From assembly GCF_002483235.1 (NCBI RefSeq), contig NZ_DLHN01000014.1:1-14403 (forward strand): a stretch of DNA of 14,403 nt, given 5' to 3'. Below the pieces are notes generated by a model that saw nothing but the letters and a program-made list of their open reading frames with translations, searched no databases and was not told the DNA's origin. How positions within the stretch are numbered: position 1 is the first letter of the stretch; every line of letters begins with the position of its first letter. Origin of the DNA: Pedobacter glucosidilyticus (GTDB taxonomy: Bacteria > Bacteroidota > Bacteroidia > Sphingobacteriales > Sphingobacteriaceae). Made by a program: the position numbers and the translations under genes. Of this stretch, positions 8,301 to 14,403 are shown piece after piece.

Positions 8301-8679
8301 TGTTTTTGTTTTTAAGCTGTTTGTGGGTTTGTTCTAAATGTTGTACAAAATCTTGTGCTACTTTAGAGAGTTCGTTTTTGTGCTGTTCTTGCAAGCTTTT
8401 TACTCGGTAGCCAACAGAAATAATGACATCAAGGTTGTAGTATCTGGTATCGTAAGTTTTTCCGTCATTGGCAGTATGTCGGAAATTCCGACATACTGAA
8501 TTTTCCTCCAGCTCTCCCTCCTTAAAAATATTCCCTAAATGCTCGGTAATGGTTGTTCTAGCTTTACCAAATAGTTCGGCCATTTGCGCTTGGCTAAGCC
8601 AAACGGTTTCGTTTTCTAAACGGGTTTGTATTTTGGTTTGCCCATCTTCGGTTTGGTAGAGTATTAATTCTGAATGCAT
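8290..8679 (-). CDS. Shortened RhuM-family protein inside the hsd operon
   Basis: Residues 1-95 are a clear RhuM-family N-terminus: ILYQTEDGQTKIQTRLENET, VWLSQAQMAELFGKARTTI (HTH-like), then ENSVCRNFRHTANDGKTY and YYNLDVIISVGYRVKS. In typical RhuM proteins (~300+ residues) YRVKS is followed by a conserved RGTQFRIWA-type segment. Here it jumps to a lysine/glutamine-rich tail (LQEQHKNELSKVAQDF..) and stops at residue 129. The middle and C-terminal parts are therefore missing, probably by an in-frame deletion near 8390-8401. It starts 3 bp after the hsdM stop and overlaps hsdS by 11 bp, so it may persist mainly for translational coupling. RhuM genes are often found between hsdM and hsdS; their function is unknown. 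It could be a small stable DNA-binding remnant or a decaying gene. Confidence 0.8.
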   Translation of the reverse strand: MHSELILYQTEDGQTKIQTRLENETVWLSQAQMAELFGKARTTITEHLGNIFKEGELEENSVCRNFRHTANDGKTYDTRYYNLDVIISVGYRVKSLQEQHKNELSKVAQDFVQHLEQTHKQLKNKNNGN

Positions 8680-8682
8680 TGC

Positions 8683-11034
8683 TTAAGCTAAGTTTAAAAT
8701 TTCACGGATTAAACCATCGCTTTCGTTTTCTAAAGCCAAAATATCTGCTGTTACTTCTTCTATACTTCTTAAAGGTTTATGGCGATAAAAATATTTGTTA
8801 AAGCTAATTTCGTAGCCAATTTTGGTAGCATCTAGGTTAATCCATGCTTCGGCTACATGTGGTTTTACCTCTCTTAAAAAGTAAGTGTGTATGTTTTCTT
8901 TTAAGGGGACGTTTTCGGTATCTCTTAAATCAGATTCGCTTTCATAAGTTAAAAATTCCCCTTTTTTACTGGTTGCAAAATAGCCATAATCTGCTAAATC
9001 TTCTTCTTTACAACCTAAATGAGCCAGCAATTGGTCTAGCTTTTCGCTTTGAAGTTTAACGATACCTTTTTCAACTTTTTCGGCAGTTTCATCATACCAA
9101 GAAATGGCATTTAAGATGGCATTTTTTTCTGAAGCAGAAATTTTAAGGTCATGCTTTTTCAATGCTTTATTTATTAAAAGTATAAAGGCATTAAAATCGC
9201 TATATGCTGCTGTGCCTATTTCAGCCATTAAGGTATGTGCGGTATTCATTAAATCTAAACCTTTTTGCCAGATGGTAAGGCTGGTTAAAGCTTTGCATTG
9301 TTTTGCATTTAGGTTCAGCTCATTTTTATCGCACCAGTCTAAAATTTCTTTTTCATGAGTGTCTAAATCTGTATAAATAGCTTCTCCAAACTGGGAATAA
9401 GCCCATTCCATAGGTTCACGTAAGCTCTTATCAAAACGTAATTCGGCTATTTTTTCTGTAGAAAATTGTGCTTTTAAGCGTTTTGGTCTTTCTATACTTA
9501 CTTTATAATAACCAAAATCGCTATTATCAAATACTTTAGCAGCAATGCCATCTTCTGTTCCTGTTTTTTCTATGGCTTGCATTTGCTCATACACATTTAC
9601 AATCTCATGGATATGTTCTGGTGCAAACTCACAATTTTTATTTCCTAAGTTTTTACGCAGTTTACGGTATAACTGCCCTGCATCTATTAGTTGTACTTTC
9701 CCTTTACGGTTTTGGCTTTTATTATTGGATAAGAGCCATATATAAGTGGTGATGCCTGTATTATAAAAGAGGTTATTAGGCATTTGCACTATGGCTTCCA
9801 GCAAATCATTTTCTATAATATACCTACGGATATTGCTCTCTCCACCGCCAGCATCGCCAGTAAAAAGACTACTTCCATTATGTACAGAAGCTATTCGGCT
9901 GCCCTTAGCACTTTGCGAAAGTGGTTTCATCTTGTTCACCATTTCCATTAAAAACAACAACTGTCCATCTGATGAACGTGGCGTAGCATCTACCTCTTCT
10001 TCATTGCCCCAATAATCTTTTAGCTTAATTTTAAAGCGAGGATCTATAATGTCTTTTCCGTCTTTAATATACTTCTGTTCACTAGCCCATGATTTACCAT
10101 ATGGAGGATTAGAAAGCATATAATCGAAACTATTTCCTGCAAATTCATCAGTAGAAAGTGTAGAACCTACCCTGATGTTTTCTGGGTTATTACCCTTAAT
10201 CATCATATCAGATTTACAGATAGCATAGGTTTCATCATTTATTTCCTTACCATATAAGTAAACATCTCCTTTGGCTTTTATCTTTCCATCTTCGTCTTTG
10301 ATAAAATTCTGAGATTCTGTGAGCATCCCACCACTACCACAAGCAGGGTCATAAATCGTCATTACCGGTGGCAGGTTGTCTTTTATCGGTTCAAAAACCA
10401 AATGAGTCATTAAATCAATAACTTCTCTGGGGGTAAAATGCTCTCCGGCTTCTTCGTTATTTTCCTCGTTAAACTTCCTTATCAGCTCCTCAAAAACATA
10501 ACCCATTCCTAAGTTAGAAAGAGCCTGAAGTTTTCTGCCATCAGGATCAGTTTTCTCAAAAGGAGTAAGATTGATATAAGGAGAAGTAAATTTTTCTAAA
10601 ACGTTTAAAAGCACATCTTTACTTGCCATGTGCCTTACTTGGCTTTTTAACTTAAATTTCTCAATAATTTCCTTAACGTTATCGCTGTAGCCATTTAAAT
10701 AATCCTCAAAGTTAGCTTGTAAAATTTGTTGATTGTTAGTTGCTGTATCATGTAAACGTTGCAAGGTCCATTCGCTGGTATTGTAAAATACATAGCCAGA
10801 AGCTTGTTTTAATCCATTATCATCCCATTCGGTAAACTTTGCTTCATCACGTTGGAAAACAAGTTCTTCTAATACTGCTTCTTTTGTAGGTTCTAGTAAA
10901 GCATCTAAACGGCGTAAAACCACCATGGGCAATATCACATCACGATATTTTCCTCGGACGTAAACATCGCGTAGGCAGTCATCAGCAATAGACCATATAA
11001 AAGAAACTAATTTATTATGTACAGCTTGATTCAT
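8683..11034 (-). CDS. hsdM: Type I restriction-modification DNA methyltransferase subunit (HsdM)
   Basis: The 783-residue protein is an N6-adenine methyltransferase of the HsdM family. It has an HsdM N-terminal helical domain (~5-170), the EHFTPREV signature (198-205), SAM-binding motif I DPACGSGGM (229-237) and catalytic motif IV NPPYG (309-313). At 783 residues it is longer than classical HsdM (~500-550); the extra C-terminal ~250 residues are mostly helical in composition and are seen in the longer HsdM class. With HsdS it forms the modification enzyme. It is the first gene of the operon, 3 bp before the RhuM-family gene, and the 5' region contains a TATATTTG promoter box. The ATG at 11034 is chosen because MNQAVHNKLVSFIWSIADDC is the usual start of the family. 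It appears intact. Confidence 0.97.
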   Translation of the reverse strand: MNQAVHNKLVSFIWSIADDCLRDVYVRGKYRDVILPMVVLRRLDALLEPTKEAVLEELVFQRDEAKFTEWDDNGLKQASGYVFYNTSEWTLQRLHDTATNNQQILQANFEDYLNGYSDNVKEIIEKFKLKSQVRHMASKDVLLNVLEKFTSPYINLTPFEKTDPDGRKLQALSNLGMGYVFEELIRKFNEENNEEAGEHFTPREVIDLMTHLVFEPIKDNLPPVMTIYDPACGSGGMLTESQNFIKDEDGKIKAKGDVYLYGKEINDETYAICKSDMMIKGNNPENIRVGSTLSTDEFAGNSFDYMLSNPPYGKSWASEQKYIKDGKDIIDPRFKIKLKDYWGNEEEVDATPRSSDGQLLFLMEMVNKMKPLSQSAKGSRIASVHNGSSLFTGDAGGGESNIRRYIIENDLLEAIVQMPNNLFYNTGITTYIWLLSNNKSQNRKGKVQLIDAGQLYRKLRKNLGNKNCEFAPEHIHEIVNVYEQMQAIEKTGTEDGIAAKVFDNSDFGYYKVSIERPKRLKAQFSTEKIAELRFDKSLREPMEWAYSQFGEAIYTDLDTHEKEILDWCDKNELNLNAKQCKALTSLTIWQKGLDLMNTAHTLMAEIGTAAYSDFNAFILLINKALKKHDLKISASEKNAILNAISWYDETAEKVEKGIVKLQSEKLDQLLAHLGCKEEDLADYGYFATSKKGEFLTYESESDLRDTENVPLKENIHTYFLREVKPHVAEAWINLDATKIGYEISFNKYFYRHKPLRSIEEVTADILALENESDGLIREILNLA

Positions 11035-11088
11035 GAATTTATAAATGGAATACAGTTTATGCTTTATAGTGCTTTCAAATTAGATTTT

Positions 11089-11096
11089 CAAATATA
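11089..11096 (-). promoter_or_regulatory. Putative -7 promoter box for the hsd operon
   Basis: On the minus strand this reads TATATTTG, an exact fit to the Bacteroidota TAnnTTTG -7 element and identical to the box before the TA pair at 251-258. It lies about 55 nt upstream of the hsdM ATG. A TTG occurs upstream but at a shorter than usual distance (~14 nt), so the -33 element is unconvincing. The rest of 11097-11239 holds no gene that I can see. Confidence 0.4.
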
Positions 11097-11239
11097 AAAT
11101 AAAAAAATAGCAACTCTATAAGCATTTTTTTCTTGTATAACTCATGGTTTAATGTATAATATAGATCCTTTAACATTACCAATAAGCTTAAACCTTAAAA
11201 CACCACTTCCTTACCATCGCATCAATAATCTTCCTAAAA

Positions 11240-11386
11240 AAATCATCCCATTCCCCCATCACCCAAAATTCAACTCCGTCTGATAAAACACCTTACCTAT
11301 GGGTACTTCTGGTACTGTTTCTTTCTTATCCGCAGCTTTTACAATGGCTGTCTTTGGTTTTAAGGCTTGGGAGCTGCTATTTTTAC
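11240..11386 (-). repeat. Direct repeat copy 1: duplicated 3' end of the DUF6266-like gene
   Basis: These 147 bp match 13078-13224 with roughly a dozen differences, covering the last ~40 codons of the DUF6266-like gene, its stop codon and ~20 bp downstream. The core GTTGAATTTTGGGTGATG (minus strand) is exact in this copy, in the 12177-12194 copy and in the intact gene. The core-to-core spacing is 920 bp to the middle copy. It shows a duplication or repeated insertion at the same gene terminus. Confidence 0.9.
11259..11386 (-). pseudogene. C-terminal remnant of a second DUF6266-like gene
   Basis: On the minus strand the frame reads KNSSSQALKPKTAIVKAADK.. and ends ..FYQTELNFG before TGA at 11259-11261. 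It is almost identical to the last 40 residues of the intact gene at 13097-14062 (differences such as TAIV for TVVV and GKVF for GKIF). Nothing upstream of KNSSS matches; instead the sequence switches into a BRO-N remnant. It has no start and is surely not a gene of its own. The junction lies at about 11386-11400. Confidence 0.9.
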
Positions 11387-11608
11387 TTTTCTTTTTGCAT
11401 TTTCAACCCGTGACAATTCGTCACGGTTTCATTTCCTTCGGCTTTCAGCCGCTGTTTTAGTTTCCGCCAATAAGCATTTGGGTCAATACTTTCCGTAAGC
11501 ACTGCAACCACATCAATAATGGAAATATACCACTTCTCCTGCCCGCCATCCCACACTGTGCGTACTTGTTTTTCTTCAAAAGATTTGTATAGCTTCTCTT
11601 TTACTCAT
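11383..11608 (-). pseudogene. BRO-N (phage antirepressor-type) N-terminal remnant, frameshifted and truncated
   Basis: The start reads MSKREAIQIF (ATG at 11606-11608) and then hits TGA because a T-run has one base too many (TTTT near 11577-11581). In the neighbouring frame it continues as EEKQVRTVWDGGQEKWYISI, then DVVAVLTES, AYWRKLKQRLKAEGNETVTN and CHGLKMQ, a BRO-N domain of the phage-antirepressor/DinD-like type. After CHGLKMQ the family normally continues with a DGK..-type segment; here the homology ends and the sequence becomes the DUF6266-like gene end, stopping at TAA 11383-11385. So the gene carries two lesions: a +1 frameshift near codon 10 and loss of everything after about residue 70. 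BRO-N proteins are common on phages and mobile elements, which fits a mobile origin for this module. Confidence 0.85.
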
Positions 11609-11643
11609 TTTTGATTAATTTGAATTGTAGTTTTGAGCAAAGC

Positions 11644-11964
11644 CTAAATACTAAGTAAACGGTCTCGGCATTCTTAGGCGTTGTCTTCTAAAATATCAAC
11701 TCCATATATGCTAGAAACTGCCATTATAGAATAGCGTTCCCATTCTACTTGATTTTTACTATATCTACTGTTTACAATTTCTAATTTCCGTCTTAAAACT
11801 TCTGCTAAAAAGTTGCCATTACCACAAGTAGGTTCTAAAAAACGTGAGTCTATTCTTTCAGTTTCATGCTTCACCAGATCAAGCATAGCACTTACCTCAC
11901 GTTGGCTCGTAAAAACCTCCCCATGGTCTGTAACTCGTTTTTTTGATTTTACTTGTATAGTCAA
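11644..11964 (-). pseudogene. DNA methyltransferase N-terminal remnant with in-frame stop
   Basis: The open part (96 residues, ATG at 11964) reads VKSKKRVTDHGEVFTSQREV, then FLEPTCGNGNFLAEVLRRK (SAM motif I, ~42-60), and IYGVDILEDNA (motif II region, ~86-96). This is the start of an N6-adenine methyltransferase of the class whose members begin KxRVxDHGEVFTP. After DNA comes TAA (11674-11676), yet the same frame goes on as ECRDRLLSI, which is the expected continuation (DNxxECRDRL..). A second stop TAG follows at 11644-11646. The TAA is therefore likely a nonsense mutation, and the catalytic NPPY region is absent altogether. It cannot methylate DNA. The remnant abuts the BRO-N fragment. Confidence 0.87.
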
Positions 11965-12176
11965 TTTATAAGATTATGTTTTTCTAATTAAGACATTTAA
12001 ATATAAGGAACAGTTATTAATATGATAATATTTATATTAATTTATGCTCACAAAAGCAAACACTTATTATGATTATTAGAAATAGCTAGATTGTTAAACA
12101 TTTAAATTTAAAGCTTATACAATAATATATAACTTTTAATCTTTAAGTACTATCTTCTTTGATGAAAATATCTCCT

Positions 12177-12194
12177 CATCACCCAAAATTCAAC
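12177..12194 (-). repeat. Direct repeat copy 2: 18-bp core of the DUF6266-like 3' end
   Basis: GTTGAATTTTGGGTGATG on the minus strand is identical to the cores at 11257-11274 and 13095-13112. It lies 15 bp beyond the stop of the MNT gene. Matching beyond the core is weak here, though 12119-12137 and 13032-13050 share a further 16 of 19 bases at a comparable distance downstream, hinting at an older, longer repeat. The AT-rich stretch 11965-12176 to its left holds no gene that I can see. Confidence 0.75.
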
Positions 12195-12209
12195 CCTGTT
12201 AGTTCAACC

Positions 12210-12542
12210 TCACCCCTTTTCATACAATAAAATCCCAACCCTATCTATGTGCTGGCGGAGTTCTATATTTTCTATTTTGGATAACAGACTAACATCAAAT
12301 TGATAAGGTAAATATAAATCATCCAAAGCCCATTCTATTTGATGCTGAGTTTTTAAATCTAAAGATTGGCCATCCAAAACTAAATCAATATCTGAATATA
12401 CTTGATGATTTCCTTTGGCTCTAGAACCATAAAGCCATACTTTTTCTACTGCTGGAAAGGCAGAAAATACTTGGTAGATTTTAGCTAAATCTTTTTCTAA
12501 TAACCCAATTTGATTTTTATAGTAAGTTTCCTTGTTGTCCAC
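12210..12542 (-). CDS. Minimal nucleotidyltransferase (MNT), antitoxin of a HEPN/MNT pair
   Basis: This 110-residue protein carries the full MNT signature GSX10DXD: GSRAKGNHQVYSDID (G39, S40, D51, D53), preceded by KVWLYGS. Length is normal for MNT antitoxins (~95-140). Known MNT partners of HEPN RNases neutralise them by transferring AMP to a tyrosine near the HEPN active site, and the needed residues are present here. It overlaps the upstream HEPN gene by 26 bp, implying coupled translation in the order toxin then antitoxin, the reverse of most classical pairs but usual for HEPN-MNT. It ends just before a repeat core at 12177-12194. Substrate and mechanism are inferred from the family. Confidence 0.9.
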   Translation of the reverse strand: MDNKETYYKNQIGLLEKDLAKIYQVFSAFPAVEKVWLYGSRAKGNHQVYSDIDLVLDGQSLDLKTQHQIEWALDDLYLPYQFDVSLLSKIENIELRQHIDRVGILLYEKG

Positions 12543-12996
12543 TTCTAATTTCTTCTATTTTTTCTTTAAAGCTTAATAACAATGGATGATATTTTGTGAT
12601 AATAGTTATAAATATCTCATTGGCAATAGCTTCATTATAAGTATGTGAAGATTCATTTCTGCTTAAAATCATATCCATCCAAGCATGACCATCGGTGATA
12701 AGATTTACCTGGGCAGCATAACGTGTAGCATCTTTACTACCTCTTATTTCTGTCTGACCTTGATCTTTCGCAAAATCTTGCATCACTTTCCATGCTAATT
12801 CATGCGTAAACTCGAAACTCTGAATTAAACCTTGCTTAAAAATATCTTCTATACTTAAAATAATATCTTCATAAACTTCATCATCTTCAAAATTCAATTG
12901 ATCGAATTGATTTTTAATAAAATGAATATTATGACTAAGCTTTGCTAAAGCTCTGTTATAATTGCTGAAACGTTGTTGCCATCTTATGTCTTCCAT
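12517..12996 (-). CDS. HEPN-domain protein (HI0074/nucleotidyltransferase substrate-binding family), toxin of a HEPN/MNT pair
   Basis: The 159-residue helical protein has the HI0074-type pattern: LIQSFEFTHELAWKVMQDF (~57-75), then ILSRNESSHTYNEAIANEIF (~110-129). The latter contains the HEPN RNase motif RX4HXY exactly (R113, H118, Y120), the site used by HEPN toxins and, in studied pairs, the tyrosine modified by the MNT partner. The MNT gene follows with a 26-bp overlap. HEPN/MNT pairs act as toxin-antitoxin modules and some give phage defence. The ATG at 12996 is supported by the family start (MEDIRWQQRFSNYNRALAKL). It looks intact. Confidence 0.9.
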   Translation of the reverse strand: MEDIRWQQRFSNYNRALAKLSHNIHFIKNQFDQLNFEDDEVYEDIILSIEDIFKQGLIQSFEFTHELAWKVMQDFAKDQGQTEIRGSKDATRYAAQVNLITDGHAWMDMILSRNESSHTYNEAIANEIFITIITKYHPLLLSFKEKIEEIRSGQQGNLL

Positions 12997-13014
12997 AAAC
13001 TTAACGTAAACTTA
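12996..13014 (-). promoter_or_regulatory. Candidate operator/promoter: direct repeat TAAACTTA overlapping the HEPN start
   Basis: TAAACTTA occurs at 12996-13003 and 13007-13014, an 11-bp period, about one helical turn; the left copy overlaps the start codon. Read on the minus strand, the right copy (TAAGTTTA) is one mismatch from the TAnnTTTG -7 box, with a TTG about 19 nt upstream (13034-13036). A protein bound to the two repeats would block transcription or initiation, as expected for an autoregulated toxin-antitoxin operon. AT-rich chance similarity is possible. Confidence 0.3.
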
Positions 13015-13077
13015 TATTATTTGTAAGCCAATACAATAATACGTAACTTCTTTACGATTTTATCCCACTTTCTTTTT

Positions 13078-13224
13078 AAATCATTCCATTACCCCATCAC
13101 CCAAAATTCAACTCCGTCTGATAAAATATCTTACCTATGGGTACTTCTGGGACTGTTTCTTTTTTATCCGCAGCTTTTACAACTACAGTCTTAGGTTTTA
13201 AGGCTTGGGAGCTGCTATTCTTAC
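13078..13224 (-). repeat. Direct repeat copy 3: 3' end of the intact DUF6266-like gene
   Basis: This is the intact-gene version of the repeat found at 11240-11386 (147 bp, ~92% identical by eye) and, as an 18-bp core, at 12177-12194. The core is 918 bp from the middle copy. The repeat crosses the stop codon and runs ~20 bp past it. Confidence 0.9.
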
Positions 13225-14062
13225 CACGCCTTTTATTTATTTCTTTTAAAATTTCTTCTCCGCGGTAATTATCTAAAGGATAGCGCATACGTTCCTCTTT
13301 TGCTATTTCTACAGACTGGGTAGATTCTTCTTCGGATATATGGAAAGCGCCAATAAGCTCGGCAGGACTAAAATCTTTACTGTTGATGCTTTGCGCTTGG
13401 CCGCTTATATCTGTTAAACCACTGTAATGTAAAGAGGTACTAACCAATAGGATACTTCCACCAGGTAATACCACATCAGGATTCCATTCTTGCTCGGGAA
13501 TAACTGAGCCTCTGGCAATGTCAATATCTTGGTAGCTTAGGTATTCATAATAGTTTTCTCTGAAATTAACAGCTACCAACATCAAGCGTAACACCGCATG
13601 TCTGCCATATTTCAACTGCTGTAATTGGGTATTTTCTTTAATTTCTGGGAGCTTTACTTTAACCTTACCTGCTTCCATAAAACAAAGCGGACGCACAGCT
13701 AAAGCCATATTCATAGGAGAATGTGCATTAAATTGAAAACCTAGCAGATGTTCTAAATTTCCATCATGTAAATCGCGGTTACCACGTTCTTTGGTTAAAT
13801 TATCTTTAATACATTTCAGCAAAGTAACGTTCAGTCGGTTAATCATTTTACCATCACTATTGCAGCAAAATGTAGAGAATACCGATCTTAAAATACGTCC
13901 ACAGTTACTGGCAAGACCAAATTCCATAGCACTCTCTTTGGTAGAAAGTGTTTGCTTTACTTTGGCTGCTTTGGTTTGTACAATTTCTGTATCACCAACG
14001 GTGCGGTAAACGAGGTTTCCTATTTTACCGTGTATACGTCCTTTTTTATCAATAATGGCCAT
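13097..14062 (-). CDS. DUF6266-like protein, function unknown
   Basis: The 321-residue protein begins MAIIDKKGRIHGKIGNLVYR then TVGDTEIVQTK, the opening of the DUF6266-type family (a glycine-rich start with 'GKIGNxVYxxxxGxxxVxxKP') that is abundant and often multicopy in Pedobacter and relatives. The middle is predicted beta-rich by composition, with no signal peptide, membrane segment or catalytic motif that I recognise. The C-terminus has a lysine-rich linker (KRRGKNSSSQALKPKTVVVK) and a short conserved tail ending ELNFG. Its 3' end is duplicated twice to the left. No function is known for the family; phage or mobile-element association is a guess. The ATG at 14062 fits the family start, and a TATATTTA box lies about 20 nt upstream. 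Confidence 0.7.
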   Translation of the reverse strand: MAIIDKKGRIHGKIGNLVYRTVGDTEIVQTKAAKVKQTLSTKESAMEFGLASNCGRILRSVFSTFCCNSDGKMINRLNVTLLKCIKDNLTKERGNRDLHDGNLEHLLGFQFNAHSPMNMALAVRPLCFMEAGKVKVKLPEIKENTQLQQLKYGRHAVLRLMLVAVNFRENYYEYLSYQDIDIARGSVIPEQEWNPDVVLPGGSILLVSTSLHYSGLTDISGQAQSINSKDFSPAELIGAFHISEEESTQSVEIAKEERMRYPLDNYRGEEILKEINKRRGKNSSSQALKPKTVVVKAADKKETVPEVPIGKIFYQTELNFG

Positions 14063-14280
14063 ATCGTAGATTTTAAGGTTAAATATAAGAATTGTTAAGT
14101 TTAGATTCTTATTATTAATAGATAAATTAATAATTATTAACAGTATAACTCCACAAAAAATAATAAAAACGTGGACTTAATATGGAATTATTATGGAAAT
14201 AGTATTGATTTAATATGACTATAAATAGATGAATTTAAAGTATTAAATGGTTATTTAAGACTATTATTACTTTTTTGAAT
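14063..14280. other. AT-rich intergenic stretch without a recognisable gene
   Basis: About 18% GC over 14161-14280, with no open frame of useful length, no tRNA and no convincing terminator. It holds at most the promoter of the DUF6266-like gene near 14070-14090. Confidence 0.6.
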
Positions 14281-14403
14281 TATAGCTGGGTGGTCACATG
14301 AAAGCTGTAAACTTTTACAGTGAGATGTTTCACTTTGTTGAACAAGACGGAAGGTAAAGGCTCCCTTACTCTCACCAATAAGTCATGCTGACGATAGGAA
14401 GCA
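14281..14403 (+). ncRNA. Possible structured RNA beginning at the window edge (group II intron 5' region?)
   Basis: GC rises abruptly from ~18% to ~42% at about 14285. Small hairpins follow each other on the + strand: CTGTAAA-CT-TTTACAG, then AGTGAGA-TG-TTTCACT, then a GGTAAAGG..CCTTACT pairing. No open reading frame exceeds 20 codons. The style (short stems, purine-rich joints such as GAACAAGACGGAAGG) recalls domain I of bacterial group II introns, but no diagnostic domain V or reverse transcriptase lies within the window. The strand is assumed from that reading. Confidence 0.25.

Noticed and set aside
11257..11274. The repeat core contains GTTGAAT, which fits the integron attC R' consensus GTTRRRY
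   Set aside because: The consensus is very degenerate, no matching RYYYAAC partner at attC distance was found, and no integron integrase is present. The repeat also extends into coding sequence, unlike attC sites.
11405..11429. Inverted repeat CCGTGAC-AATTC-GTCACGG (10-bp arms with one mismatch)
   Set aside because: It lies inside BRO-N codons for a family-conserved stretch (ETVTNCHGL on the minus strand), so the palindrome is most simply a by-product of coding. It lacks a T-run for a terminator.
12016..12041. Perfect 8-bp inverted repeat ATTAATAT...ATATTAAT with a 10-nt loop
   Set aside because: All A/T in a very AT-rich gap; likely by chance, and too weak for a terminator.

Overview
The window looks like an accessory (defence-island) region of a Bacteroidota chromosome, most likely Sphingobacteriaceae/Pedobacter-like. 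The reasons are low GC, two exact copies of a TAnnTTTG-type -7 promoter octamer (TATATTTG) in front of gene starts, no strong Shine-Dalgarno sequences, and protein families typical of that group (a DUF6266-like protein, BRO-N, AlbA_2/HATPase proteins). The genus is inferred from family content, not proven.

Left part (2-1341, + strand): the C-terminal end of an XRE-type regulator, then a two-gene toxin-antitoxin-like pair, a DUF433 protein with an N-terminal helix-turn-helix followed by a DUF5615 PIN-like protein. The two overlap by ATGA. They run convergently into the next operon with only 4 bp between the stop codons.

Centre (1346-11034, - strand): a complete type I restriction-modification operon, read right to left: hsdM, a shortened RhuM-family gene, hsdS, a Vsr/DUF559-like nuclease-fold gene broken by a 1-nt frameshift, an AlbA_2/Schlafen-type ATPase-like gene with a six-copy KVDTSxx linker repeat, and hsdR. 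All junctions are between -11 and about +40 bp, so one transcript from the TATATTTG box near 11089 is likely. HsdM+HsdS would methylate and HsdR would cleave. The three genes between them are accessory, and two show damage.

Right part (11240-14062, - strand): a mosaic of small modules. From right to left it holds an intact DUF6266-like gene, a HEPN/MNT toxin-antitoxin pair with both diagnostic motifs intact, and a graveyard of three remnants. The remnants are a DNA methyltransferase N-terminus with an in-frame stop, a frameshifted BRO-N antirepressor N-terminus, and the last ~40 codons of a second DUF6266-like gene. The 3' end of the DUF6266-like gene occurs three times in the same orientation (a 147-bp copy, an 18-bp core, and the intact gene) at spacings of 920 and 918 bp. 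It therefore brackets the modules like a recombination or insertion junction.

Right edge (14063-14403): about 220 bp of very AT-rich sequence with no gene, then an abrupt change to ~42% GC with several small hairpins, possibly the start of a structured RNA such as a group II intron that continues outside the window. No tRNA, rRNA, CRISPR array, transposase or integrase was seen.
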